9,034 nt of DNA from Methylibium sp964622685 (lineage in GTDB: Bacteria > Pseudomonadota > Gammaproteobacteria > Burkholderiales > Burkholderiaceae_C), in the NCBI GenBank assembly GCA_964622685.1, contig CAZUUU010000133.1, positions 1 to 9,034 of the forward strand. The letters run 5' to 3'. Below are positions 1 to 7,187 of this stretch, piece by piece. Made by a program: the position numbers and the translations under genes. Positions within the stretch are counted from its first letter, which is position 1. Every line of letters starts with the position of its first letter. The notes beneath the pieces are model-generated. The model was not told where the DNA came from. It did not search any database and saw only the letters and a list, made by a program, of their open reading frames with translations.

Positions 1-1797
1 ACCGGCCCGGGCGCCGCCGGCGCGGTGATCGAGAGCTTCGGCCACTTCCTGATCGGCGGCAACTTCGCGGTCGGCATCATCGTCTTCGCGATCCTGGTGG
101 TCATCAACTTCATCGTCGTGACCAAGGGCGCCGAGCGCATCGCCGAAGTCGGCGCGCGCTTCACGCTGGACGCGATGCCCGGCAAGCAGATGGCGATCGA
201 CGCCGACCTGAACGCCGGCCTGATCGACGAGAAGGAGGCCAAGCGCCGCCGCCTCGAAGTGGGCAACGAGGCCGAGTTCTTCGGCTCCATGGACGGTGCC
301 AGCAAGTTCGTGCGCGGCGACGCGATGGCCGGCATGCTGATCCTCTTCATCAACATCGTCGGCGGCTTCGTCATCGGCGTCGTGCAGCACGGCCTGTCGG
401 CCGGGCAGGCCGCCGACAGCTACATCCTGCTGGCCATCGGCGACGCGCTGGTGGCGCAGATCCCGGCGCTGCTGATCTCGGTCGCCGCGGCGATGGTGGT
501 GTCGCGCGTCGGCAAGGAAGAGGACGTCGGCGAGCAGATCCTCGGCCAGATGTTCAAGACCTCGAAGTCGGTCGCGATCGTCGCCGGCGTGATCGGCCTG
601 CTGGGCCTGATCCCGGGCATGCCGCACTTCGTGTTCCTGCTGATCGGCGGCCTGCTCGGCTGGCTGGCCTGGTGGATGCACCAGCGCGAGGAGCGCGCGA
701 AGAACGCGCCGGCCCCCGCGGCCGCCGCCGGCCCGGCGCCCGACGCCGAGGCGAGCTGGGACGACCTGCAGCCCGTCGACACGCTGGGCCTGGAAGTCGG
801 CTACCGCCTGATCGCGCTGGTCGACAAGGACCGCCAGGGAGACCTGCTGGCGCGCATCAAGGGCGTGCGCCGCAAGTTCGCGCAGGACGTCGGCTTCCTG
901 CCGCCGGCCGTGCACATCCGCGACAACCTCGAGCTGCGTCCCAGCGTCTACCGCCTCACCCTGCGCGGCGCCGTCATCGGCGAAGGCGAGGCCTTCCCCG
1001 GCATGCTGCTGGCCATCAACCCCGGCCAGGTGGCGACGCCGCTGCTCGGCAACACCACCACCGACCCGGCCTTCGGCCTGCCCGCCACGTGGATCGAGGA
1101 GCGCCAGCGAGAAGCGGCGCAATTGGCCGGCTATACGGTGGTTGATTGCTCGACCGTCGTGGCGACCCACCTTTCACACTTGATGCAAGTAAATGCAGCT
1201 CGCCTGCTGGGCCGCGTCGAGACGCAGCAGCTGGTCGAGCATGTGACGAAGTTGGCACCCAAACTCATCGAAGACGTGGTTCCCAAGATGGTCCCGATCG
1301 CCGCGCTGCAAAAGCTCCTCCAGCTCCTGCTGGAAGAGGGCGTGCACATCCGCGACATGCGCTCGGTGATCGAGGCGCTGGCCGAGCATGTCGGCACCCA
1401 GCCCAACCTCGCCAACGACCCGCAGGAACTGGCCCGCCGCATCCGCGTGGCGCTGGCTCCGTCCATCGTGCAGCAGATCTACGGCCCGGTGCGCGAGCTC
1501 GACGTGATCGCCATCGAGCCCGAGCTCGAGCGCCTGCTGGCCCAGGCCCTCACCTCGCCGCACGGCCCGGTCCTGGACCCCGGCGTCGCCGACACCCTGA
1601 CCCGCCACGCCGCCGATTCCGCCAAGCGCCAGGAAGACCTGGGCCACCCGGCCTGCCTGCTGGTGCCCGACGCGATCCGCGCGCCGATCGCCCGCCTGCT
1701 GAAGCGCGCCGCGCCGCGCCTGCGCGTGCTGTCGCACAGCGAGATCCCTGACACGCATTCGATCCGCATCGGTTCAATCATTGGAGCAGCCGCATGA
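1..1797 (+). CDS. flhA: Flagellar export-gate protein FlhA (5' end missing)
   Basis: FlhA is the large inner-membrane component of the flagellar type III export gate; its cytoplasmic C-terminal domain docks chaperone-substrate complexes. The reading frame is open from base 1 and 598 codons are visible. FlhA is usually about 690-700 residues, so the first ~95-100 residues lie upstream; the GTG at 25 is only an internal codon. Visible are a membrane segment (about 61-120), the FHIPEP-family signature (about 160-235: RFTLDAMPGKQMAIDADLNAG), further membrane segments (about 328-385, 440-500 and 570-680), an Ala/Pro-rich linker (about 700-750), and the soluble domain with GYTVVDCSTVVATHL and the conserved ARLLGRVETQQLVEH stretch. 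The stop overlaps the flhF start as ATGA, implying translational coupling. A stretch near 1110-1290 uses rarer, AT-richer codons than the rest. Identity is very secure. Confidence 0.97.
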   Translation, partial: TGPGAAGAVIESFGHFLIGGNFAVGIIVFAILVVINFIVVTKGAERIAEVGARFTLDAMPGKQMAIDADLNAGLIDEKEAKRRRLEVGNEAEFFGSMDGASKFVRGDAMAGMLILFINIVGGFVIGVVQHGLSAGQAADSYILLAIGDALVAQIPALLISVAAAMVVSRVGKEEDVGEQILGQMFKTSKSVAIVAGVIGLLGLIPGMPHFVFLLIGGLLGWLAWWMHQREERAKNAPAPAAAAGPAPDAEASWDDLQPVDTLGLEVGYRLIALVDKDRQGDLLARIKGVRRKFAQDVGFLPPAVHIRDNLELRPSVYRLTLRGAVIGEGEAFPGMLLAINPGQVATPLLGNTTTDPAFGLPATWIEERQREAAQLAGYTVVDCSTVVATHLSHLMQVNAARLLGRVETQQLVEHVTKLAPKLIEDVVPKMVPIAALQKLLQLLLEEGVHIRDMRSVIEALAEHVGTQPNLANDPQELARRIRVALAPSIVQQIYGPVRELDVIAIEPELERLLAQALTSPHGPVLDPGVADTLTRHAADSAKRQEDLGHPACLLVPDAIRAPIARLLKRAAPRLRVLSHSEIPDTHSIRIGSIIGAAA

Positions 1798-3422
1798 ACG
1801 TCCAGCGCTTTACGGGCCGCACATCGCGCGACGCGATGCAGAAGATGCGCAAGGCCCTCGGCGACGACGCCGTCGTGCTGTCCACCAAGCCCTGCTTCGA
1901 GGGCATCGAGATGCTGGCGATGGCGCCGGGCGCGCTGGCCGCGGTCGAGGAGCACGCCGCCTCGCGCTTCGGCGAGTCGCGCTTCCAGGAATCGCGCTTC
2001 TCCGAGTCTCGTTTCGCGGACTCCCGCTTCCCCGAGTCGCGCCTGCCCGAGCCGCCGGTCGCCGCCAAGGCCCCGGTCAAGACGCCGGTCAAGCCGGCCG
2101 CGACGGCGAACGAAGTGCAGCAGGACGCCGAGCAGCTGGCCATGAGCACCCTGTCCTTCCAGGACTACGTGCGCGACCGCATGCTGCGCAAGCGCGAAGC
2201 CGCGATGCGCGTCGATGAGCGCACCGAGCCGACGCTCGCCCCGCCGCAGGCCGCCACGCTGCGCGCCGCGATGCAGGCGCCGGTCCACGCCCCGAGCTTC
2301 GACACCGACCCGGCCGCCGTGCCGCAGGCCGCCCAGCGCCCCGCGCCGGCGCGCCGCGCCCCGCCGATGCTGCAGGAGGAAGTCGCCTACGCCCGCCCGG
2401 CCCCGGCCGCGGCGCCCGCCGCCGCGCCGCAGGTCACGGTCTCGGCCGCCGCCCCGGCGCTGCGCGAGGCGCAGGCCGACGCCCAGATGCTGTCCGAGCT
2501 GCGCTCGATGAAGGGCTTGATCGAGGAGCGCTTCGGCGCCCTGGCCTTCATGGAGAAGCTGCAGCGCCAGCCCGCGCAGGCCCGCCTGACCCAGCGGCTG
2601 CTGGAGTGCGGCTTCTCGCCGGTGCTGATCCGCAAGCTGGTGGCCGGCCTGACCCCCGAGGTGATGGACGAGAACACCTGGGCCGCCGACATCCTGGAAC
2701 GCAACCTGATGACCGGCGAGCGCGAGCTGCCGATCGAGGACCAGAACGGCGTGTTCGCGCTGATCGGCGCCACCGGCGTCGGCAAGACCACCTCGACCGC
2801 CAAGCTGGCCGCCGCCTTCGCCACCCGGCACGGCGCGTCCAACCTCGGCCTGATCACGCTCGACGCCTACCGCCTGGGCGCGCACGAGCAACTGCGCGCC
2901 TACGGCCGCATCCTCGGCGTGCCGGTGCACACCGCGCACGACCGCAGCGCGCTCGAGGACCTGCTGGACCTGCTGTCGGCCAAGAAGATGGTCCTGATCG
3001 ACACCGCCGGCCTGGCGCAGCGCGACACGCGCACCAAGGACCTGCTGGACATGCTGGCCCACCCGTCGATCAACCGCCTGCTGGTGATCAACGCCGCCGC
3101 GCAGGGCGAGACCATCGACGACGTGATGACCGCCTACCGCGCGTCCACCTGCCGCGGCGTGGTGCTGAGCAAGCTCGACGAGGCCGTCAAGCTGGCCCCG
3201 GCCCTGGACGCGGTGATCCGCCACAAGCAGAAGGTCGTCGCCATCGCCAACGGCCAGCGCGTGCCCGAGGACTGGCACCGCCTGTCGGGCCAGGCCCTGG
3301 TGCACCGCGCGCTGCGCGCCGGCGGCAGCCCGGCCTACCACTTCGACGCCGACGAGATGAACCTGGTGTTCGCGGCCCCGCAGCGCGTGCGCCGCGCGCC
3401 GGCCACCTCGGCCCGCGCCTGA
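1794..3422 (+). CDS. flhF: Flagellar SRP-type GTPase FlhF
   Basis: FlhF is the third SRP-family GTPase (with Ffh and FtsY). It localises flagellar assembly, mostly at a cell pole, and is switched off by FlhG. The 542-residue product has the three-part layout of the family: an N-terminal B domain (about 1-50, MNVQRFTGRTSRDAMQKMRKAL), a long low-complexity Ala/Pro-rich linker (about 55-225), and an NG GTPase module (about 230-530). Within the G domain are the P-loop GATGVGKTT (325-333), DAYRLGAHEQL (357-367), the G3 motif DTAG (403-406), the G4-like SKLDE (459-463) and ANGQRVPEDW (485-494), so it should be catalytically competent. The ATG start at 1794 overlaps the flhA stop by four bases. Oddity: residues 57-86 are six tandem SRFxE-type pentapeptides. 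Length is above the usual ~400-480 residues because of the linker. Confidence 0.96.
   Translation: MNVQRFTGRTSRDAMQKMRKALGDDAVVLSTKPCFEGIEMLAMAPGALAAVEEHAASRFGESRFQESRFSESRFADSRFPESRLPEPPVAAKAPVKTPVKPAATANEVQQDAEQLAMSTLSFQDYVRDRMLRKREAAMRVDERTEPTLAPPQAATLRAAMQAPVHAPSFDTDPAAVPQAAQRPAPARRAPPMLQEEVAYARPAPAAAPAAAPQVTVSAAAPALREAQADAQMLSELRSMKGLIEERFGALAFMEKLQRQPAQARLTQRLLECGFSPVLIRKLVAGLTPEVMDENTWAADILERNLMTGERELPIEDQNGVFALIGATGVGKTTSTAKLAAAFATRHGASNLGLITLDAYRLGAHEQLRAYGRILGVPVHTAHDRSALEDLLDLLSAKKMVLIDTAGLAQRDTRTKDLLDMLAHPSINRLLVINAAAQGETIDDVMTAYRASTCRGVVLSKLDEAVKLAPALDAVIRHKQKVVAIANGQRVPEDWHRLSGQALVHRALRAGGSPAYHFDADEMNLVFAAPQRVRRAPATSARA
1962..2051 (+). repeat. Six tandem 15-bp units encoding SRFxE in flhF
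   Basis: Six consecutive 15-base units encode SRFGE, SRFQE, SRFSE, SRFAD, SRFPE and SRLPE (FlhF residues 57-86). The first three codons are strongly conserved (tcg cgc ttc), the fourth is free, and the fifth is gag, gaa or gac. The last units have diverged (tct cgt ttc; tcc cgc ttc; tcg cgc ctg), which suggests duplication followed by drift. It lies at the junction between the B domain and the linker. A role is not known to me; the alternating Arg/Phe/Glu pattern could make a charged, adhesive segment. Confidence 0.92.
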
Positions 3423-3462
3423 TCCCGCCTGCCTCCCCGTTCCCGACGCCGACCTCCGCGCC

Positions 3463-4416
3463 ATGTCCCACGCCTCCCGCCCCGTCCGGCCCGCCACCGA
3501 CAGCTGGTTCAACCAGCTCGACGATCTGCCGCCCGGTCCGGCCACGCGCATCGCCCCGCCGCCTTTCGGCGGTGGCAGCCAGGACCGCCCGGTCGACCAG
3601 GCCCAGGGCCTGCGCCGCCTGTTCACCAGCCACACGCTGCGCTGCATCCCCGTCGTCTCCAACCCGCTGATCGCCTTCGGCGGCTCGCTGCTCGAGCGCC
3701 TGTGCACCGCGTATGCCGAGCTCGGCCTGCGCACCCTGGTCGTCGATGCCGGCGAGCTGGCCCGCGCGCCGGTCGAGCTGGCGAACTTCGACCTCGCCGA
3801 GGGCGTCGAGATGCTGAGCCCGCAGGTCAGCTACCTGGCCGCGCGCGGCCTGCCGCTGCGCTACGTCGACGCCAGCGGCTCGACCTCGGCCTTCCTGGAC
3901 GCCGTGGCCGAAGCCGCGCCTGACACCGACGTGCTGCTGGTCCACGCCAGCGCCTCCGACCTGGCGCGCCTGTTCGCACGCCGCGTGCAGGAGCTGCAGG
4001 CCCACCTGCTGCGCCCCGTCGTGCTGTGCGACGAGCAGGCCGACAGCGTGACCCATGCCTACGCCGCGATCAAGCTGCTGGCGATGCGCGCCGGCCTGAT
4101 GGCGCACGACCTGCTGCTGAGCGCGCCGCCCGAGTCCGAGCGCGCGGCCCGCGTGGCCGAACGCCTGGCGCGCTGCGCCGACGACTTCCTGGGTGCCGTG
4201 CAGCACGACTGGGTCGCGGTCGACCCCGCCGAAGCCGCCACCGACGCCCCGAGCCTGCGCCTCAAGCGCCTGGCCCGCGAGCAGCTGGCCTGCGCCCTGC
4301 CGCAGCCGCTGAGCGACAGCGCCTTCGCCGCGCTGTCGACCGAAAGCGACGGCCTGCGCAGCGTGCTGCCCGCGCAGGGCGCGCGCCACGCCGACCGCAT
4401 GGCCTGGTCGCGCTGA
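3463..4416 (+). CDS. flhG: Degenerate FlhG/FleN-like protein without Walker A
   Basis: A 317-residue protein in the usual flhG slot between flhF and fliA. FlhG is a MinD-like ATPase that limits flagellar number and stimulates FlhF GTPase. Supporting features: a DQAxxLR motif (DQAQGLR, residues 45-51), which in FlhG is the N-terminal helix that activates FlhF; a MinD-fold core with GLRTLVVDAGE (88-98) in the position of the strand and Walker A' Asp; and SVTHAYAAIKLL (195-206), matching the FlhG S-x-T-D-A-Y-x-x-I-K pattern. The ATP-binding loop expected as GKGGVGKT is replaced by SNPLIAFGG (66-74), so both the signature and catalytic lysines are absent. The Walker B-like strand ends VLLVHASAS instead of an Asp-containing motif. 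It is therefore probably not an ATPase. A 40-base gap follows flhF, and no good ribosome binding site is visible before the ATG. Family assignment rests on position plus these motifs. Confidence 0.82.
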   Translation: MSHASRPVRPATDSWFNQLDDLPPGPATRIAPPPFGGGSQDRPVDQAQGLRRLFTSHTLRCIPVVSNPLIAFGGSLLERLCTAYAELGLRTLVVDAGELARAPVELANFDLAEGVEMLSPQVSYLAARGLPLRYVDASGSTSAFLDAVAEAAPDTDVLLVHASASDLARLFARRVQELQAHLLRPVVLCDEQADSVTHAYAAIKLLAMRAGLMAHDLLLSAPPESERAARVAERLARCADDFLGAVQHDWVAVDPAEAATDAPSLRLKRLAREQLACALPQPLSDSAFAALSTESDGLRSVLPAQGARHADRMAWSR

Positions 4417-4450
4417 ACCGAATCTGTCCCGAAACGAACGACGCCCCGCC

Positions 4451-4455
4451 AGGAG
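4451..4455 (+). promoter_or_regulatory. Ribosome binding site of fliA
   Basis: AGGAG lies seven bases before the ATG at 4463. It is the clearest Shine-Dalgarno sequence in the flagellar part of the window and supports this start for the sigma factor. Confidence 0.8.
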
Positions 4456-4462
4456 CCCCGTC

Positions 4463-5176
4463 ATGTACACCGCCGCCGGTCGACTCGATACCAACGCGAC
4501 GCTCAAGCAATACAGCCCGCTGGTGAAGCGCCTCGCGCACCAGATGATTGCCAAGCTGCCGGCCAACGTCGAGATCGACGACCTGATCCAGGTCGGCCTG
4601 ATCGGCCTGACCGACGCGATGACGCGCTTCGACAGCGCGCAGGGCGTGCAGTTCGAGACCTTCGCCACCCAGCGCATCCGCGGCGCGATGCTCGACGAGC
4701 TGCGCGGCAGCGACTGGATGAGCCGCGGCAACCGCAAGCAGCAGCGCGAGATCGAGACCGCCGTGCACAAGCTGCAGCAGCAGCTCGGCCGCGCGCCGAG
4801 CGAGGGCGAGATCGCCAGGCAGATGGGCCTGTCGCTGACCGACTACCAGGAGCTGCTGGGCAAGGTGCGCGGCACCCAGCTCGTGTACCTGGAAGACATG
4901 TCCGGCGACGACGGCGATGCCGACTTCCTGGACCGCCACGTCGCCGACGAGAACGAGAACCCGCTCGCCCGCCTGCAGGACCAGCGCATGCGCCTGGCCC
5001 TGATCGACGCGATCAAGACCCTGCCCGAGCGCGAGCAGTTCGTCATGAGCATGTACTACGAGCAGGACATGAACCTCAAGGAGATCGCGGCGGTGCTCGG
5101 TGTCACCGAGTCGCGCGTGTGCCAGCTGCACAGCCAGTCGATCGCCCGCCTGCGCGCCAGGCTGCGCGACCACTGA
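4463..5176 (+). CDS. fliA: RNA polymerase sigma-28 factor FliA
   Basis: FliA directs transcription of the late flagellar genes (flagellin, motor, chemotaxis) once the anti-sigma factor FlgM has been exported. The 237-residue length is typical. Region 2 is clear (about 17-86): YSPLVKRLAHQM, then DDLIQVGLIGLTDAMTRFD and FETFATQRIRGAMLDELR for core binding and -10 recognition. Region 3 follows (about 95-140, LGRAPSEGEIARQMGLSL). Region 4 (about 180-234) carries LPEREQFVMSMYYEQDMNLKEIA followed by the -35-binding helix-turn-helix GVTESRVCQLHSQSIARLR. The start has a good Shine-Dalgarno sequence. It lies 46 bases after the flhG-like gene and 18 bases before the chemoreceptor gene. I see no convincing sigma-28 promoter (TAAA ... 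GCCGATAA type) inside the operon, so it is probably read from an upstream class II promoter outside the window. Confidence 0.97.
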   Translation: MYTAAGRLDTNATLKQYSPLVKRLAHQMIAKLPANVEIDDLIQVGLIGLTDAMTRFDSAQGVQFETFATQRIRGAMLDELRGSDWMSRGNRKQQREIETAVHKLQQQLGRAPSEGEIARQMGLSLTDYQELLGKVRGTQLVYLEDMSGDDGDADFLDRHVADENENPLARLQDQRMRLALIDAIKTLPEREQFVMSMYYEQDMNLKEIAAVLGVTESRVCQLHSQSIARLRARLRDH

Positions 5177-5194
5177 CAGGCCGGGGGTCCAGAC

Positions 5195-6541
5195 ATGCTC
5201 AAGCTCTTCAGCCGCAAGGCCGCGCCCGACGTCCAGGCCGAGGCCGCGCCCGTGCAGGCCGCGCCCGACCTGCGCGGTGCCGTCCAGTCCATCGCCCAGC
5301 AGGCTTCGCACCTGGGGCGCGACGCCGCCGAGGTGCGCGGCCTGATCGACGACAGCAACCAGGTCAACCAGCGCCAGACCCAGGCCGTGCAGGCGCTGGG
5401 CAGCCAGCTCACCGAGGTGCAGCGCGCCCAGGGCAGCATCGCCGGCACCACGACCGACAGCCTCAAGGCCGTCGAGCGCGCCCGCGCCGCGGTGGCCCAG
5501 GTCGGCAGCGAGGTCGGCGGCATCGTCGAGACGCTGCGCCAGGTGGCCGCGGCCGCCGGGCAGATCACGCAGATCGCGCTGCAGACGCGGCTGGTCGCCT
5601 TCAACGCCTCGGTCGAGGCGGGTCGCGCCGGCGAGGCCGGTCGCGGCTTCGCGGTCGTGGCCGATGCCGTGAAGGACCTGTCGGCCAAGGTCGAGGCCTC
5701 GTCCAAGCAGATCATGAGCACCGTGGCCGAGCTCGACACGCGCGTCGGCGCGCTGGCCCGCGAGATCCAGGTGCGCGAAGGCGGCGAGCAAGGCGCCTTC
5801 CACCGCGCACTGGCCGAGGTGCAGGGCGGCGTCGGCAGCATCAGCAGCGCCGCGCAGCAGAGCCGCGCCATCTGCGACGGCCTCAACGAGCAGATGGCCG
5901 CCATCGACCGCGAGATGCAGCGCGCCAGCCAGACCCTCGGGTCCGCGACGACGCGCAGCGAGGCCTTCCTGAAGGTCAGCGAGAAGCTGATCGAGGTGGT
6001 GGCCGACTGCGGCATCGACACCGACGACACACCCTACATCCGCGGCGTGCAGGACGCGGCCGCACAGATCACCAAGCTGCTGGAGGATGCGCTGCGCACC
6101 CACAGCATCAGCATGGCGGACCTGTTCGACGAGAGCTACCAGCCCGTCGCCGGCACCAACCCGCCGCAGCACACCACGCGCTTCGTCGCGCTGGCGGACC
6201 GCCTGTTCCCGCAGGTTCAGGAACGCATGCTGGGCCTCAGCAAGAAGGTCGTCTACTGCATCGCGGTCGACCGCAACGGCTACGTCGCCACGCACAACCA
6301 GCAGTACTGCAAGCCGCAGCGCCCCGGCGACCTGACCTGGAACACCGCCAACAGCCGCTACCGCCGCGTCTTCAACGACCGCACCGGTCTCGCGTCGGCA
6401 CGCAACCAGCGCCCCTTCCTGCTGCAGACCTACCGCCGCGACATGGGCGGCGGCAACTTCGTGCTGATGAAGGAAGCGGCCGCGCCCATCGTCGTCAACG
6501 GCAGGCACTGGGGCGGCGTGCGTCTCGCGTTCCAGTTCTGA
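5195..6541 (+). CDS. Soluble methyl-accepting chemoreceptor with C-terminal sensor
   Basis: A 448-residue cytoplasmic chemoreceptor that should signal through CheW/CheA to the flagellar motor. Residues about 30-255 form the long antiparallel coiled coil. The conserved hairpin tip (126-165) reads QIALQTRLVAFNASVEAG then RAGEAGRGFAVVADAVKDLSAK, close to the canonical MCP signature. No transmembrane segment, signal peptide or HAMP domain is present, and no CheR-docking pentapeptide is seen at the C-terminus. Residues about 340-448 resemble a Cache-like sensor module, with AVDRNGYVATHNQQY (357-371), SRYRRVFNDRTGL (387-399), PFLLQTYRRDMGGG (407-420) and PI-VNGRHWGGVRLAF near the end; a similar C-terminal block occurs in other proteobacterial receptors. 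Three cysteines (272, 355, 372) lie in or near the sensor. The ligand is unknown. The ATG lies 18 bases after fliA behind a weak G-rich site (GGGGG, 5183-5187), so it is likely in the same operon. Confidence 0.92.
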   Translation: MLKLFSRKAAPDVQAEAAPVQAAPDLRGAVQSIAQQASHLGRDAAEVRGLIDDSNQVNQRQTQAVQALGSQLTEVQRAQGSIAGTTTDSLKAVERARAAVAQVGSEVGGIVETLRQVAAAAGQITQIALQTRLVAFNASVEAGRAGEAGRGFAVVADAVKDLSAKVEASSKQIMSTVAELDTRVGALAREIQVREGGEQGAFHRALAEVQGGVGSISSAAQQSRAICDGLNEQMAAIDREMQRASQTLGSATTRSEAFLKVSEKLIEVVADCGIDTDDTPYIRGVQDAAAQITKLLEDALRTHSISMADLFDESYQPVAGTNPPQHTTRFVALADRLFPQVQERMLGLSKKVVYCIAVDRNGYVATHNQQYCKPQRPGDLTWNTANSRYRRVFNDRTGLASARNQRPFLLQTYRRDMGGGNFVLMKEAAAPIVVNGRHWGGVRLAFQF

Positions 6542-6576
6542 CCGGGCGAGCCTCGGTCAGCCCGGAATGTCGGGCT
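6540..6576. terminator. Two adjacent hairpins between convergent genes
   Basis: Two back-to-back stem-loops sit where the receptor and SRPBCC genes converge. The first (6540-6558) has 7-bp arms including one G-T pair and a 5-base loop. The second (6559-6576) has 7-bp arms including one G-T pair and a 4-base loop, and lies inside the last codons of the SRPBCC gene. Neither is followed by a T-run on either strand, so this is at best a candidate bidirectional terminator or mRNA 3'-end protector. Confidence 0.45.
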
Positions 6577-7003
6577 CGACCAGCTGGGCCAGCTGCGCCA
6601 GCGACTCCTGCCAGCCCAGGTAGCACATCTCGAGCGGGATCGCCTCGGGGATGCCGGCCTGCTCGATCGAGATCGAGGTGCCGCAGGACACGGCCTCCAG
6701 CTTCACCGTGACTTCGATCGTCCCCGGCAGGCCGGGGTCGTCGAAGCGGTCGGTGTAACGCACCAGCTTGCCGGGCTCGAGCGCCAGGTATTCGCCGCCG
6801 AAGGAATGGCCGTTGCCGGTCGAGAAGTTGTGGAAGGCCATGCGGAAGCTGCCGCCGACGCGCGCCTCCAGGTGGTCGACCTTGCAGGTGAAGCCATAGG
6901 GCGGCAGCCACTTGGCCATCGCATCGGCCTCGGTGAAGGCGCGATAGAGCTTCTGCGGCGAGGTGCGCAGGACGCGGTGCAGTCGGATGGTGCGGTCGGA
7001 CAT
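6557..7003 (-). CDS. SRPBCC / AHSA1-family protein
   Basis: A 148-residue protein of the START/SRPBCC fold (AHSA1-like, Activator of Hsp90 ATPase homologue group), a family of hydrophobic-pocket proteins whose bacterial members mostly lack an assigned substrate. The N-terminal strand and helix read IRLHRVLRTSPQKLYRAFTE, followed by ADAMAKWLPPYGF (26-38), RVGGSFRMAF (48-57), GGEYLALEPGKLVRYTDRF (69-87) and the C-terminal helix YLGWQESLAQLAQLVE (128-143). The frame stays open 51 codons further upstream, but I chose the ATG at 7003 because family homology begins there (MSDRTIRLHRVL) and it has a strong AGGAGA ribosome binding site. The gene is convergent to the flagellar operon and has a structured upstream region. 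It is probably unrelated to motility. Function beyond fold level cannot be assigned from sequence. Confidence 0.9.
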   Translation of the reverse strand: MSDRTIRLHRVLRTSPQKLYRAFTEADAMAKWLPPYGFTCKVDHLEARVGGSFRMAFHNFSTGNGHSFGGEYLALEPGKLVRYTDRFDDPGLPGTIEVTVKLEAVSCGTSISIEQAGIPEAIPLEMCYLGWQESLAQLAQLVEPDIPG

Positions 7004-7011
7004 GATGGGTC

Positions 7012-7017
7012 TCTCCT
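7012..7017 (-). promoter_or_regulatory. Ribosome binding site of the SRPBCC gene
   Basis: AGGAGA on the - strand, eight bases before the ATG at 7003-7001. This site decides the start of the gene, since longer in-frame upstream starts (for example at 7156) lack any such signal and encode residues unlike the family. Confidence 0.8.
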
Positions 7018-7028
7018 GGATGCAGAGG

Positions 7029-7081
7029 GTGGGATCGGGACTCGGTGTCGGCAACAGCCTTGTAGCTGCTCCTGATCCCAC
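7029..7081. repeat. Long inverted repeat upstream of the SRPBCC gene
   Basis: Two 12-base arms, GTGGGATCGGGA (7029-7040) and TCCTGATCCCAC (7070-7081), are complementary except for one position (G-T as read on the + strand, C-A on the - strand transcript). They are separated by 29 bases that themselves contain a CAGC/GCTG pair. The outer 8 bp are perfect. The element lies 26-78 bases before the SRPBCC start, where it could be a leader hairpin, an attenuator-like structure or a spaced operator. No T-run follows. Confidence 0.6.
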
Positions 7082-7117
7082 GACGATCCACGGCGCGCCG
7101 GATCGACACGGCCGGCT

Positions 7118-7141
7118 CCAGGGATAACCCGCAGTCCCTGG
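7118..7141. repeat. Perfect 7-bp inverted repeat
   Basis: CCAGGGA (7118-7124) and TCCCTGG (7135-7141) are perfect reverse complements separated by 10 bases. It is the second structured element in the region upstream of the SRPBCC gene. It could be an operator or part of a decayed mobile element; nothing in the sequence decides between these. Confidence 0.5.
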
Positions 7142-7153
7142 CCGCGGCGACGT

Positions 7154-7187
7154 CATGGATGCTGAAGTCGCTCATCTTCAGGCCATG
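7154..7187. repeat. Imperfect hairpin (CATGG/CCATG around CTGAAG/CTTCAG)
   Basis: Outer arms CATGG (7154-7158) and CCATG (7183-7187) enclose perfect inner arms CTGAAG (7162-7167) and CTTCAG (7176-7181) with an 8-base loop and a small asymmetric internal loop. It lies 32 bases beyond the end of the possible - strand gene remnant that stops at 7220, so it could be that gene's old terminator hairpin, although no T-run is seen. Confidence 0.4.

Noticed and set aside
1120..1200. Internal promoter for flhF in the low-GC patch of flhA
   Set aside because: I could not find a -35/-10 pair with acceptable matches and spacing, nor a sigma-28 or sigma-54 type site.
1479..3734. Very long - strand open frame (751 codons) opposite flhA/flhF
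   Set aside because: It is antisense to unmistakable FlhF and FlhA. Its translation is Gly/Arg/Ala/Gln-rich low complexity without domains, as expected from the complementary frame of GC-rich codons.
3187..6508. Two overlapping long - strand frames opposite flhG, fliA and the receptor (527 and 748 codons)
   Set aside because: They contain His/Gln/Leu/Gly-rich strings with no motif and lie opposite well-identified genes; they are GC-driven shadow frames.
7004..7156. N-terminal 51-residue extension of the SRPBCC protein
   Set aside because: The extra residues are Pro/Ser/Arg-rich and unlike the family, while a strong AGGAGA site precedes the internal ATG at 7003.
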